From contig CAZGSV010000002.1 of assembly GCA_964528605.1 (NCBI GenBank), forward strand, positions 25,521-89,520: DNA of 64,000 bases, in the 5' to 3' direction. Under the pieces are notes generated by a model. The model made no database searches. It was not told where the DNA came from and saw only the letters and a list, made by a program, of their open reading frames with translations. Shown here one piece after another: positions 40,960 through 50,500 of this stretch. The position numbers and the translations under genes were made by a program. Numbering within the stretch: position 1 is the stretch's first letter; each line of letters opens with the position of its first letter. Source of the stretch: CAZGSV01 sp964528605. GTDB lineage: Bacteria > Armatimonadota > Zipacnadia > CAZGSV01.

Positions 40960-42114
40960 CTAGGCGTCGGCAGGTATGAACCCGTGGTAGCGGCCCATCC
41001 AGTACGCGCGCAGATACGGGGTGGGCGCCCCCTCGACCGCCGCCTCGATCACCTGCACCTTGCCGCCCACCTCCAACTCGAAGCGCTGCTTCCTGTCCAC
41101 CAGCGGCGGCGTAAACGGGCTGGGTGAGCCCGGGTGTTCCGGGTCCCCAGGTTCATAGTCACGCAGCCACTGCCAGGACTCCTTCGGGATGGGCGCCTCC
41201 GGGCGATAGGCCTTGTATGCCCAGTTGAAGAAGGGGTCACGCAGGTGCTCGCGCCGCACCCCGCGCCACTGGATCTCCAACGACCGGCGGTAGTAGGCGA
41301 GCAGGCTTGAGTCGGTCTCATACTTCAGCAGCGGGTAAAGGATGGACATCGCCAGGTTCCAGTCCCACGGCGACTCGCCTGGCTCCTTGTTCGCATTGGC
41401 GCGCCCCGCCCTCTCGTGATAGCCAAAGTCCCGGATCAAGCGGTGGTACTCCTGCGGGAAGCGGCGCTTCTTGGTGATGTGGTAGGCGCTGCGGAGGAAA
41501 CTCAACGGCTCCAGCGCGTTCAGGTCTTCCTCAAGGATGACCGGACACATGTTGCCCCACATGGTCATGCGCCCGTCTGCATCCACGATGCGCATGTTGG
41601 CGTCCACGATCTTCCCCATGATGAGGTCAACGTCCTTGGCCACTTGCGCTTTTTCCTTCGCATCCGCGACCAGATCGTAGTAGAGCGCATATCCGAAGAT
41701 GATGCCGGCGAGGGAGTCAGTCATGGCGTCACCCACCCAGCGGTACTCGCCCGCTTGGTGCCACTCGCCCGGATAGTAGAAGAACTGCTCATCCCAACTG
41801 GGGCCCCGGCCGCGCTTGAAGCCGCAAGCGAAGGCGCCGTCGCTGCCGGTGATGCGCTGCAGTTCGCGCAGCGCCCGCGCCGTCTGCCGCGCGCGTCGCC
41901 TGGTCGCAGCATCCTTAGTGACGGCCCAGCGGAAGGACAGGACGCCTAGGTAGGTGCCGGTGGAAATGGCGTCGTCTTCGTGGTTGCCGGTGGAGTAGTC
42001 GGGCAGCCCGACGGGAGGCAGGAGCACGTGGGTTCTGACCTGCCCCTCGTAGTTGTGCCGCTCGTCCATTACCGCTTCGCAGTGCAGCGCCTTCTCGTAA
42101 AGCGTGTGGGCCAT
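40960..42114 (-). CDS. Tandem paralogue D, unrecognised family
   Basis: 384 residues, first of the array in the direction of transcription. Blocks: LPDYSTGNHEDDAISTGTYLGVLSFRWAV, AFACGFKRGRGPSWDEQFFYYPGEWHQAGEYRW, GDAMTDSLAGIIFGYALYYDLVADAKEK, IVDADGRMTMWGNMCPVILEEDLNALEPLS, ending RAYWMGRYHGFIPADA. The most diverged copy in the middle; FARG has become FACG. No signal peptide. Its 5' flank (42115-42255) carries a further palindrome. Confidence 0.7.
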   Translation of the reverse strand: MAHTLYEKALHCEAVMDERHNYEGQVRTHVLLPPVGLPDYSTGNHEDDAISTGTYLGVLSFRWAVTKDAATRRRARQTARALRELQRITGSDGAFACGFKRGRGPSWDEQFFYYPGEWHQAGEYRWVGDAMTDSLAGIIFGYALYYDLVADAKEKAQVAKDVDLIMGKIVDANMRIVDADGRMTMWGNMCPVILEEDLNALEPLSFLRSAYHITKKRRFPQEYHRLIRDFGYHERAGRANANKEPGESPWDWNLAMSILYPLLKYETDSSLLAYYRRSLEIQWRGVRREHLRDPFFNWAYKAYRPEAPIPKESWQWLRDYEPGDPEHPGSPSPFTPPLVDRKQRFELEVGGKVQVIEAAVEGAPTPYLRAYWMGRYHGFIPADA

Positions 42115-42217
42115 TTCTCAACCGCACCCCTTCCTCGTTGACTGGGGACAGCGTGGGGTCAAGTCTAGCGAGGAGGCGGCGGCGGTTCAACGGCAACCCG
42201 CGCTCGGCCCCGATAGA

Positions 42218-42240
42218 TCGCGCCAGGCATGGCGCTCCTA
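42218..42240. repeat. TAGGAGCG-type palindrome, minus orientation
   Basis: Minus strand TAGGAGCGCCATGCCTGGCG, same architecture as 9741-9765 with different stem bases. Confidence 0.55.
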
Positions 42241-42255
42241 CGCGGATGGGCGGGC

Positions 42256-43353
42256 TTAGGCCGGCGACGAGGAGAGCATCTGCGCGATGCGCTGCTCCTC
42301 GTCCGCCTGCTGCAGGTGCTGCAGCAGGTCCTCCAACTCACCATCGAGGATCTGCTCGAGGTTGTGGGTGGTGTAGTTGATGCGGTGGTCGGTGACGCGG
42401 TTCTGCGGGAAATTGTAGGTGCGGATCTTCTCCGAGCGGTCACCGGTCTTGATTTGCGCCCGTCGAGTGGCCGCGATCTCCTGCTCCTGCTCCGCCATTT
42501 TCTGCTCGAGCAAGCGGGCGCGCAGCCAGCGCATGGCCTTCACCTTGTTCTGCAGTTGGCTGCGCTCGTCGCTGCACTGCGCCACCAGGCCCGTGGGCAC
42601 GTGCGTAATGCGCACGCCGGTCTCGTTCTTCTGCATGTGCTGCCCGCCCGGGCCGCCCGCGCGGAAGGTGTCTGTGCGCAGGTCGTTGGCCTCTATCTTG
42701 ACGTCAACTTCCTCCGCCTCCGCCAGCACCGCAACGGAAGCGGCGGAGGTGTGCATGCGGCCGCTGGCCTCGGTGACCGGCACGCGTTGGACGCGATGCA
42801 CGCCGCTCTCGAAGGAGAGCAACCCGTAGGCGCCCTTCCCCTCCACGGCCAGCGTGACTTCCTTGTAGCCGCCGAGGCCGGTCGGGCTGGCGTCGAGCGC
42901 TTGCAGTTTCCAGCCCTTGCGTTCGGCGAAGCGCGTGTACATCCGACAGAGGTCGGCGGCAAAAAGGGCCGCCTCCTCGCCGCCCGTGCCGGCGCGGATC
43001 TCAACGATGGCGTTACGGTCCCAGTTGGGGTCTCTGGGAAGCAGGCGGCGCCGCAACTCGCTCGCCAGCGACCCCACTTCTCCGTGAAGTTCCTCGAGTT
43101 CGCCGCGCGCCATCTCCGCGGTCGCTTCGTCGAGGTCGCCCTGCCGCAGCATCTCTTCGGTGGTGCGCACTTGGCGCTCGGCTTGCTGGTAGCGGTCGTA
43201 CAACCCGAGCAGTTCGCTCAGTTCCGCCCGCCGCCGCGCCAGTTCGCGGTAACGGGGCAGGCCCCCGGTGACCGCCGGGTCAGCCAGGCGCCCCTCGAGT
43301 TCTCCGAGTTCCTTGCGCGCCTTCTCTAGTTGCTCGATGAACTGGTGCAACAT
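42256..43353 (-). CDS. prfA: Peptide chain release factor 1
   Basis: 365 residues. Ends translation at UAA/UAG. The GGQ motif is in FRAGGPGGQHMQKNETGVRITH, the stop-codon reading PxT motif in VQRVPVTEASGRMHTS, and the N-terminal coiled region is normal. The residue before GGQ is Pro in place of the frequent Ala. Third gene after rpmE and the DUF1385 gene; the hemK/prmC methyltransferase usually next is not found. Confidence 0.95.
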   Translation of the reverse strand: MLHQFIEQLEKARKELGELEGRLADPAVTGGLPRYRELARRRAELSELLGLYDRYQQAERQVRTTEEMLRQGDLDEATAEMARGELEELHGEVGSLASELRRRLLPRDPNWDRNAIVEIRAGTGGEEAALFAADLCRMYTRFAERKGWKLQALDASPTGLGGYKEVTLAVEGKGAYGLLSFESGVHRVQRVPVTEASGRMHTSAASVAVLAEAEEVDVKIEANDLRTDTFRAGGPGGQHMQKNETGVRITHVPTGLVAQCSDERSQLQNKVKAMRWLRARLLEQKMAEQEQEIAATRRAQIKTGDRSEKIRTYNFPQNRVTDHRINYTTHNLEQILDGELEDLLQHLQQADEEQRIAQMLSSSPA

Positions 43354-43373
43354 TTCGCTTCTCGACCACCAGG

Positions 43374-44303
43374 TTACCCAGCGGCGCCGGCTTGCTCCGC
43401 TGCGCTTTCGCTCCCGACGGCGGCTTGTTCCGCTTCCGCGCGCCGCACCTCGTTGAACGAGCGGATGGCGACCTCCACCTGCCCGTCATCGGGCGCGCCC
43501 GTGGTGAGGCGCTGTAACCACAAGCCGGGCACCACCATCCAGCGCAACACTCCCAGGTCGGGCCGGCGCGCCGCCGCTTTGATCACTTCGTAGGAGATGC
43601 CGCCGATGATCGGCAGCAGCAGCAAGCGCAGCAGTATCCTGCCAACGAAGTGACCCCAGGGCAGCGCCGCGAACACCACCAAGGTCACCAGCAGCACCAC
43701 TACAATGAAGTTGGTGCCGCAGCGCTCGTGAATGGAACTGAACTGCTGCACGCGCTCAACCTCCAGCGGCACTCCCGCCTCGAAGGCGTTGATGGTGCGG
43801 TGCTCCGCGCCGTGGTAGCGGAAGATGCGCCGCACGTCCTTCAGCCGGGAGACGGCGAGAAAGTAGAGCCCGAAGATGGCGAAGCGGATCAACCCCTCGA
43901 TAGTGCTCACTTGCCATGAGGCCTGGATGTCGAGCCAGTGCTTGGTTCCCGCCGCGAGGCGCTCGGGGATGAAGAGGAAGAGGAGCAACGCCAGCAAGGC
44001 GGCGGTGATGGAGGTCCAGGGCGAGGTCGGCTTGTCAAGCAGGGCATTGGCGGACCACTGGATCGCCCAGATGCCCAGCCGGAGCGTGTCATAGAGAGCG
44101 ACGACCCCACGGAGGACAGGCTTGTTCAGCGACGGGTAGCGCGTCGCAAGCGAATCAACCGGCCGAACGGTGATGACGATCTCGCCCGACTCCTTCCGGA
44201 CTGCCACGGCGCACGTCTCGCGGCCTCGCATCATCACTCCCTCGATCACCGCCTGCCCCCCGTAGGGGGACGGGGCGGGGTGATGCGCGGAGCCCTCCGA
44301 CAT
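43374..44303 (-). CDS. DUF1385 (YqhQ-like) membrane protein
   Basis: 309 residues. PSPYGGQAVIEGVMMRG near the start, FRYHGAEHRTINAFEAGVPL in the middle and RCGTNFIVVVLLVTLVVF later are the family signature. Four or five membrane segments. The family is conserved beside rpmE and prfA in many Gram-positive and related genomes; its role is unknown, although it has been tied to translation-linked operons by position only. Alanine-rich tail SESAAEQAGAAG. Confidence 0.88.
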   Translation of the reverse strand: MSEGSAHHPAPSPYGGQAVIEGVMMRGRETCAVAVRKESGEIVITVRPVDSLATRYPSLNKPVLRGVVALYDTLRLGIWAIQWSANALLDKPTSPWTSITAALLALLLFLFIPERLAAGTKHWLDIQASWQVSTIEGLIRFAIFGLYFLAVSRLKDVRRIFRYHGAEHRTINAFEAGVPLEVERVQQFSSIHERCGTNFIVVVLLVTLVVFAALPWGHFVGRILLRLLLLPIIGGISYEVIKAAARRPDLGVLRWMVVPGLWLQRLTTGAPDDGQVEVAIRSFNEVRRAEAEQAAVGSESAAEQAGAAG

Positions 44304-44314
44304 CGGGGAACGGG

Positions 44315-44557
44315 CTAGGACTCGGGAGCAGCGTCCGCTTCGGCCTCGGGAGCCGCTTTGGCCTTAGCGGCGCGCCGCCGGAACCGCTCCACGCGGCCTT
44401 CAGTGTCCACAAGCTTCTGCTTGCCGGTGTAGAAGGGGTGGCACTGGGAGCAAACTTCCACCTTGATCTGCGGGACCGTAGAGCGGGTCTCGAAGGTATT
44501 GCCGCAGGCGCAAATCACGGTCGCCTTTATGTGCTCGGGATGAATGCCCTTTTTCAC
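44315..44557 (-). CDS. rpmE: 50S ribosomal protein L31, zinc-binding type
   Basis: 80 residues. KKGIHPEHIKATVICACG and KVEVCSQCHPFYTGKQK give the four-Cys zinc site (C-x-C ... C-x2-C) of C+ L31, with an Ala/Glu-rich C-terminal extension. GTG 44557 has an excellent AGGAGGT site; an upstream in-frame ATG is not used. Part of the hisD-rpmE-DUF1385-prfA transcript. Confidence 0.94.
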   Translation of the reverse strand: MKKGIHPEHIKATVICACGNTFETRSTVPQIKVEVCSQCHPFYTGKQKLVDTEGRVERFRRRAAKAKAAPEAEADAAPES

Positions 44558-44620
44558 TGAACCGACCTCCTGGAGCCACCATTTTCGCACATTGCGGACC
44601 TTCGCGTCAAAGGGAGCGGG

Positions 44621-45937
44621 TTAGCCGCCGGCTTTGGCGTCCGAGGCCCGAAACTCAACGGCCGCAGCGTGCCCGCCGAGCCCCTCGGAGCGCGCTAGCG
44701 CGGCTGCGGGCCGGCTCAAGGCCGACCCCGCCTCGCGGCTCAGGGCCACCAAGCCGGTGCGCTTGACGAAATCGTTAACGCTCAGCGGCCCAAAGAATCT
44801 CCCGCTGCCGGCGGTAGGCAGCACGTGGCTGGGGCCGGCGAGGTAGTCACCATAAGCCACCGCGGAATACGGTCCCACAAACACGGCTCCGGCGGCGCGC
44901 ACCTGTGAGGCGGTGGCCAGTCCGTCCTCCGTAACTATCTGCGCGTGCTCGGGGGCGAAGGCGTTGAGCAGGTCAACACCCTCCTCCACCTTGCGCACGC
45001 GCACCAGCGCCCCGAACTTCTCCAGGCTCTCGCCGGCGTAGCCTCGCCGCGTCAGTTGCTTCAGTTGCTGCCCCACCTGCTTGCGCACCGCGGTCAGCAG
45101 GGCGTCGCTCGGGGATATCAGGATTGCAGGCGATTCGGGCCCGTGCTCGGCCTGCGCGAGCAGATCGGCCGCCAGCCAAGCCGCGTACGGCAGCGCGGTG
45201 TCGTCCGCGAGGATCGCAACCTCGCTCGGCCCAGGCAGCGAGGAGATGCCCACATCGCCGAACACCAGGCGCATCGCCGCCACCACATAGGGATGCCCGG
45301 GCCCGGCTATCTTGTCCGCCTTGGGCACGGACTGAGTACCGTAAGCGAAGGCCGCGACGGCGTGCGCCCCCCCCGCGCGCAAGACGCCGGCAGCGCCACA
45401 TGCCTTCGCCGCGAAGAGAATCTCCGCGCGGATCGCACCCGTCTTCGGGTGCGGTGCGCTGAAGAGGTACACCTCGTCCACCCCGGCCACCTTGGCCGGA
45501 ATCACGGTCATCACCACACTCGAGGGCGCCGGCGCCAGCCGGCCCGGGATCGGGCAAGCGACCCTACGCAGCGGCGCTATCTGCTGACCCATGAGGCTGC
45601 CGAACTGATCGTTGGCAAACCAGGAACGCGGCCGCTCCGCCTGGTGGTACGCGCGCACGCGCTCGATCGCCAGCATCAGCGCCTCGCGGAAGCGCCGCGC
45701 CAGTTTGCCCTCGGCCTGCCGCAGCTCTCGCTCGCTCACCCACAGGTTCCGCTTGGTCACCAGGGGGCAATCGAACTGCCGCACGCAGCGCAGAAGGGCG
45801 GCGTCGCCCTCCTGGCGCACGGCCGCCACGATAGCCGATGCCCTCTCCTGTACCTCTTGGGCGATGGACAACGTCGCGCGGCGAAGGTCGCGCGCTATCG
45901 CCGACACCTTTTGCTTTCGCGAATCAAGAGAACGCAT
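44621..45937 (-). CDS. hisD: Histidinol dehydrogenase
   Basis: 438 residues. Oxidises histidinol to histidine in two NAD-dependent steps, Zn-requiring. Landmarks are GGAHAVAAFAYGTQSVPKADKIAGPG, LPGPSEVAILAD, LAQAEHGPESPAILI, and NAFAPEHAQIV, all as expected. No other his gene is in the window. Start ATG 45937 has AGGGAA nine bases before it. Translated from a promoter at 45992-46020. Confidence 0.94.
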   Translation of the reverse strand: MRSLDSRKQKVSAIARDLRRATLSIAQEVQERASAIVAAVRQEGDAALLRCVRQFDCPLVTKRNLWVSERELRQAEGKLARRFREALMLAIERVRAYHQAERPRSWFANDQFGSLMGQQIAPLRRVACPIPGRLAPAPSSVVMTVIPAKVAGVDEVYLFSAPHPKTGAIRAEILFAAKACGAAGVLRAGGAHAVAAFAYGTQSVPKADKIAGPGHPYVVAAMRLVFGDVGISSLPGPSEVAILADDTALPYAAWLAADLLAQAEHGPESPAILISPSDALLTAVRKQVGQQLKQLTRRGYAGESLEKFGALVRVRKVEEGVDLLNAFAPEHAQIVTEDGLATASQVRAAGAVFVGPYSAVAYGDYLAGPSHVLPTAGSGRFFGPLSVNDFVKRTGLVALSREAGSALSRPAAALARSEGLGGHAAAVEFRASDAKAGG

Positions 45938-45991
45938 AAGTGGCACTTCCCTTCGCGCTCTGGCTCACAGGGGCCGTTGGCATCCCAGGTC

Positions 45992-46020
45992 AATATACGA
46001 AACCAGGTGCCTGCCGCCAA
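45992..46020 (-). promoter_or_regulatory. Promoter of hisD-rpmE-DUF1385-prfA
   Basis: Minus strand TTGGCG (46015-46020), 17 bp, TATATT (45992-45997). Start about 45985, a 48-base leader to hisD. Confidence 0.5.
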
Positions 46021-46092
46021 AAGGCACGAGTGGGCGAGACGCGAGCCGTTAGTCACTCGCCTGGACCGCCCGGGCCCTGCTCCGCCAATGAA

Positions 46093-46119
46093 TTCGCCCT
46101 CGGCGGGGCCGAGGGCGAA
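46093..46119 (-). terminator. Strong hairpin after trpB2, probable terminator
   Basis: TTCGCCCTCGGC and GCCGAGGGCGAA make a perfect 12-bp stem with a 3-base loop, 26 bases past the trpB2 stop and before the hisD promoter. The following tract is only weakly T-rich. Confidence 0.55.
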
Positions 46120-46144
46120 TCGGTGGCTATCCGGAAGCCCGGGG

Positions 46145-47500
46145 TTAGACCTTGGGCACCTTGGCCAAGGACCGCTCGATCTCCTCTTTGGGGTACTCGT
46201 AGTCCTCCAATTGCCCCGCCAGATACGCGTCGTAGGCAGCAAGGTCAAAGTGGCCGTGGCCGCTGAAGTTGAAAGCAATGACGCGCTTCTCGCCGGCCTT
46301 CTTCGCCTGCAGCGCCTCGTCCACGACCACGCGGATAGCGTGCGCCGTCTCCGGGGCGGGGATGATGCCCTCCGTGCGAGCGAAGAGCATGGCCGCCTCG
46401 AACACCGGATTCTGATGGCAGGCAACGGCCTCCACGATCCCCTGATCATACAAAGAGCAAAGCAAGGGGGCGTCCCCATGATAACGCAAGCCGCCGGCGT
46501 GGATTCCCGGCGGCACGAAATCGTGACCCAAAGTGTACATCTTGAGCAACGGCGTCTGCTGGGCAGTGTCGCCGAAGTCGTAGACGTACTTGCCCTTGGT
46601 CAAGGTGGGGCAGGCCTCCGGCTCTACCGCAACCGCGCGCACCTTGGCGCCCTTGGTCAAGCGGTCCGCGATGAAGGGGAAGGAGAAGCCGCCGAAATTG
46701 CTCCCGCCCCCGACACAGCCGATCACCACATCCGGATACTCCCCCGCCATCTCCATCTGCTTCTTGGTTTCCTGGCCCACGATGGTTTGGTGCAGCAGGA
46801 CGTGGTTGAGTACGCTGCCGAGAGAGTACTTGGTGTCGTCGTGGGTGGCGGCGTCCTCAATGGCCTCGCTGATGGCGATGCCCAGGGAGCCGAGCGAATC
46901 GGGGTGCTCCTTCAAGACCGCGCGCCCCGCGTTGGTGAGGTCCGTGGGGCTGGAGAACACCTTAGCGCCCCAGATTTCCATCAGCGAACGCCGGTAGGGC
47001 TTCTGGTGGTAGGACACTTTCACCATATAGACCGTGCACTCGAGCCCGAACATGTTGCAGGCCATGGCGAGGGCGCTGCCCCACTGCCCCGCGCCGGTCT
47101 CGGTGGCGATGCGCTTCACGCCCTGCATCTTGTTGTAGTAGGCCTGCGCGATGGCCGTATTGGGCTTGTGGCTGCCGGGGGGGCTGACGCTCTCGTTCTT
47201 GTAGTAGATGTGCGCCGGGGTGTCGAGAGCCTTCTCCAAGGCTAGCGCGCGCTGCAGCGGCGTCGGCCGATAGAGCAGATACTTCTCCCGTACCTCGTCC
47301 GGAATCTCGATCAAGCGCTCCGCGCTGACCTCCTGCTTGATGAGTTCCATCGGGAAGATGGGGGCCAAGGCCTCGGGGCCAATGGGCTGCTTGGTGGCCG
47401 GATTGAGCGGCGGATCGAGTGGCCTCGGCAGGTCCGGGGTGATGTTGTACCAATGCGTCGGCAGGTCTCTTTCCTGGAGCAGTATCTTCCTCGGCGCCAT
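46145..47500 (-). CDS. TrpB2-type tryptophan synthase beta chain
   Basis: 451 residues. PLP lysine in GSHKPNTA, phosphate-binding GCVGGGSNFGGFSFPF, and RPTPLQRALALEKAL are diagnostic of the TrpB2 branch, which condenses indole (or phosphoserine with indole) to tryptophan without a tightly bound TrpA. No trpA adjoins it. AAGGAG with ATG 47500. It starts 23 bp after the dnaE stop, so it is probably read with dnaE, and is followed by a strong hairpin. Confidence 0.92.
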   Translation of the reverse strand: MAPRKILLQERDLPTHWYNITPDLPRPLDPPLNPATKQPIGPEALAPIFPMELIKQEVSAERLIEIPDEVREKYLLYRPTPLQRALALEKALDTPAHIYYKNESVSPPGSHKPNTAIAQAYYNKMQGVKRIATETGAGQWGSALAMACNMFGLECTVYMVKVSYHQKPYRRSLMEIWGAKVFSSPTDLTNAGRAVLKEHPDSLGSLGIAISEAIEDAATHDDTKYSLGSVLNHVLLHQTIVGQETKKQMEMAGEYPDVVIGCVGGGSNFGGFSFPFIADRLTKGAKVRAVAVEPEACPTLTKGKYVYDFGDTAQQTPLLKMYTLGHDFVPPGIHAGGLRYHGDAPLLCSLYDQGIVEAVACHQNPVFEAAMLFARTEGIIPAPETAHAIRVVVDEALQAKKAGEKRVIAFNFSGHGHFDLAAYDAYLAGQLEDYEYPKEEIERSLAKVPKV

Positions 47501-47523
47501 GACAATCACTCCTTGTATTGCGG

Positions 47524-50500
47524 TTATTGGCCGGCCAGCGCTACGGCGTTCTCGCCGAACAACCCAGCCAGCTGCTGCTGCAACTCCTCGCTACAGGCCA
47601 CGCGGCAGCCCGCTCCCAGAGAGATCCGCCGCTCCCGACCGTCCCCGAACCTGACTCGCAGCACCACCGGTGTCTTGCCGGGACAGGTCTCCAGGGCGTC
47701 CCGCAAGTCGAGCAGCAACCCCTCGTGGAGCGCGACTGCCGAGGTAACGATCTGCAGATGCCCCCTGGAGGTTACAGTGCGCTGAGAAGAATCTCCGTTC
47801 TTCCTGGGCATGTAGGATCTGTCCGCCTTCGCTTGCTCATAGGGGAGCACGCGGTCCGCAATCAGTTTGGGCATCGCCGCTCGCCCGCCCCGCCCCTCCC
47901 CCTCCTCGGGTGGCTGCGAGCGCCCGGCGACGACCACCAGCCGGTCGCGGACCACTGCCGTGCCGTAGCGTTTGAACGGGTCGGGGAACAGAACCACGTC
48001 CACCGGCCCGGTGGGGTCCTCCAGCGTGAAGAACATCATCGGCTGGTTGTTGCGCGCGGTGTGGGAGCGCACTTGCGTCACTCGCCCGGTCAGCGCGCAT
48101 TGCGTGGATTGCCGCAGCGCACCCAGGTCTGCGGCCGAGTGCGTGCACAACTCCCGCCAGTCCTCGGGGAACAGCGATTCCGCCGAGCCCGAGAGGCAGA
48201 TGCCGAGCAGTTCTTTCTCAAAGTCGAGCAGTTCTTTGGCGCTCAACTCGGGCAGATCCTCGACCGTCGGCTGCGCCGCCGCCGCCTGTCCGAACAGGGA
48301 GGCTTGCCCGTTGGCGGCCTGGTCGTGGGTGCGCTTGCCGCATTCCACCGCGCGCGGCAACGCCGCCAGATGGGCAGCGCGGGTACCGAAGGAATCAAAG
48401 GCGCCCGCCTGCACCAGCAGTTCCAGCGTCGAGCGCGTGACCAGCCCGAGCGGAACGCGCTCGCAGACATCGAACATGCCGGCGAACGGCCCGGCGGCGC
48501 GCGCCTCGATGATCCCCTGCACCACGTTCTTGCCGATGCCTTTGATGGCGCCCAGCCCGAAGCGAATGGTGGAGCCATCCTCTACCGAGAACCCCTCCTG
48601 GCTGCGGTTGAGGTCCGGCAGGGCCACCCGCAGCCCCAAGCGGCGCGCCTCCTCCACGTACTGGGCCGACTTCTCGCGGTCGTGCTCGCAGGTTATCAGC
48701 GCCGCCATGTACTCCGCCGGATAGTAAGCCTTCAGGTAGGCCGTGTAGTAGGATACCAGCGCGTACACTGCCGAGTGCGACTTGTTGAAGCCGTAGGCGC
48801 CGAAGTGGGACATGCGGTCGTAGAGTTGCGAGGCGGTTTCCTCCCTCACCCCGTTGCGCGCGGCCCCCTCCATAAAACGGCCCCGCATTTCCTGCATGAC
48901 CTCGGGCCTCTTCTTGCTCATCGCCTTCATCAGCATCTCCGCTTGCCCCATGGTGAAGCCGGCGATGATGTTGGCGATGCTCATCACCTGCTCTTGGTAG
49001 AGCATGATGCCATAGGTCTCCGCGAGCACCGGCTCCAAAGCCGGATGCAAGTACTCCACCGGTTCTTGGCCCTGCCGCCGCTGCACGAAAACGTCGAGGC
49101 GGCCCATGGGGCCCGGACGGAAGAGCGCGATGATGTGCATCAGGTCGCCCAAAGACCGGGGACCGATGCTGCGAAGGAGTTCCCTCATGCCGGGGCTTTC
49201 CAGTTGGAAGACCCCCGTGGCCTCGGCCCGGCAGAGCATGTCAAAGGTCTTGGAGTCGTCCAGAGGGATGGAGTAGAGGTCGAGCCGCTCGCCCCGCCGC
49301 CGCTGGATCTCGTCCAGCGCCTGATGGATCGTGTTGAGCGTGGCCAGGCCCAACATGTCCACCTTGGTCAGCCCCAGGTGCTCCAGGGCGTACTGGTCGT
49401 ACTGGGTGGTCACGGTGTCGCCCTGGCTGGAGCGCTGGACCGGCAGGTATTCGGTAAGCGGCTTGTTGGTGATGACGAGCCCGGCGGCGTGGGTGGAGGC
49501 GTGCCGGGCGAGGCCCTCCAACCCGATCGAGGTGTCTATCAACCGGCGCACGCGCTCGTCGCGGCGGTAGGCATCCGCCAGTTCCAGCACGGTCTCACGC
49601 GCTTCGCCCAGGGGCTGGTTGGCGGGCACGAGTTTGGCGATGGCGTCCACTTCCGCATAGGACATGCCCAGCGCGCGGCCCGCGTCCCTTACGGCGGCGC
49701 GAGCGGCCAGCGTTCCGAAGGTCACTATCTGCGCCACGTTCTCCTCGCCGTAGCGCTCCTTGGCGTAGCGGATCATCTCCTCGCGCCGGTTGTCGGGGAT
49801 GTCGAGGTCAATGTCCGGCGGGCTCTTGCGCTCGGGGTTGAGGAAACGCTCGAAGAGCAACCCGTAAGGCAGAGGATTCAGGTGCGTTATGCCCAGCAGG
49901 TAAGCGACCAGGCTGCCCGCCGCCGAGCCCCGAGCGCCCACCATAATGCCCCGCTCCTTCGCATACCGGGCGAAGTCGTGCACCACCAGGAAGTAGCCCG
50001 AGTACCTCTTTTCACTCAACACCGAGAGTTCGTATTCCATGCGCGCCCGCGCCTGCTCGTCGTTGGCCAGGCCTTGCTCCTCCAGCCCCTGCATGCACAG
50101 GTTGTGCAGGTACTCCGACTCGTCCACGCCGGCCGGCAGGTTGAAGTTGGGCAGGATCAGGTCCTCGCTCTCCCACAGGTCGGTCTCGCAACTCTCGGCG
50201 ATGGCCAGGGTGTTGCTGAGCGCCTCGGGCAACTCCGCGAACACCTGGCACATTTCCTCCGGCGAACGCAGGTAGAAGAGCGGCACGTCAAATCCCAGGC
50301 CGCCGCCTTCGGCCACTGTCTTCTTGGTCTGCACGCACAGCAGGATGCGCTGCACCTCGTGGTCTTCCTGCCGCAGGTAGTGGACATCGTTCGTCGCCAC
50401 CACCGGCAGGTTCAGCCGCTTGGCAAGCGCGACTAGTTGCGGGTTGGCCCGCGCCTGGTCCTCCAGCCCGTGATCCATCAACTCGATATAGAAACGGCCA

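Noticed and set aside
44945..47245. A 766-codon plus-strand frame
   Set aside because: Antisense to hisD and trpB2, both clear enzymes; no recognisable domain.
46120..47523. Tryptophan leader or T-box for trpB2
   Set aside because: Only 23 bp separate the dnaE stop and the trpB2 ATG; no room for a leader.
47518..50436. A 972-codon open frame on the plus strand
   Set aside because: It runs antisense inside dnaE, which has all catalytic motifs; composition-driven shadow typical of GC-rich DNA.
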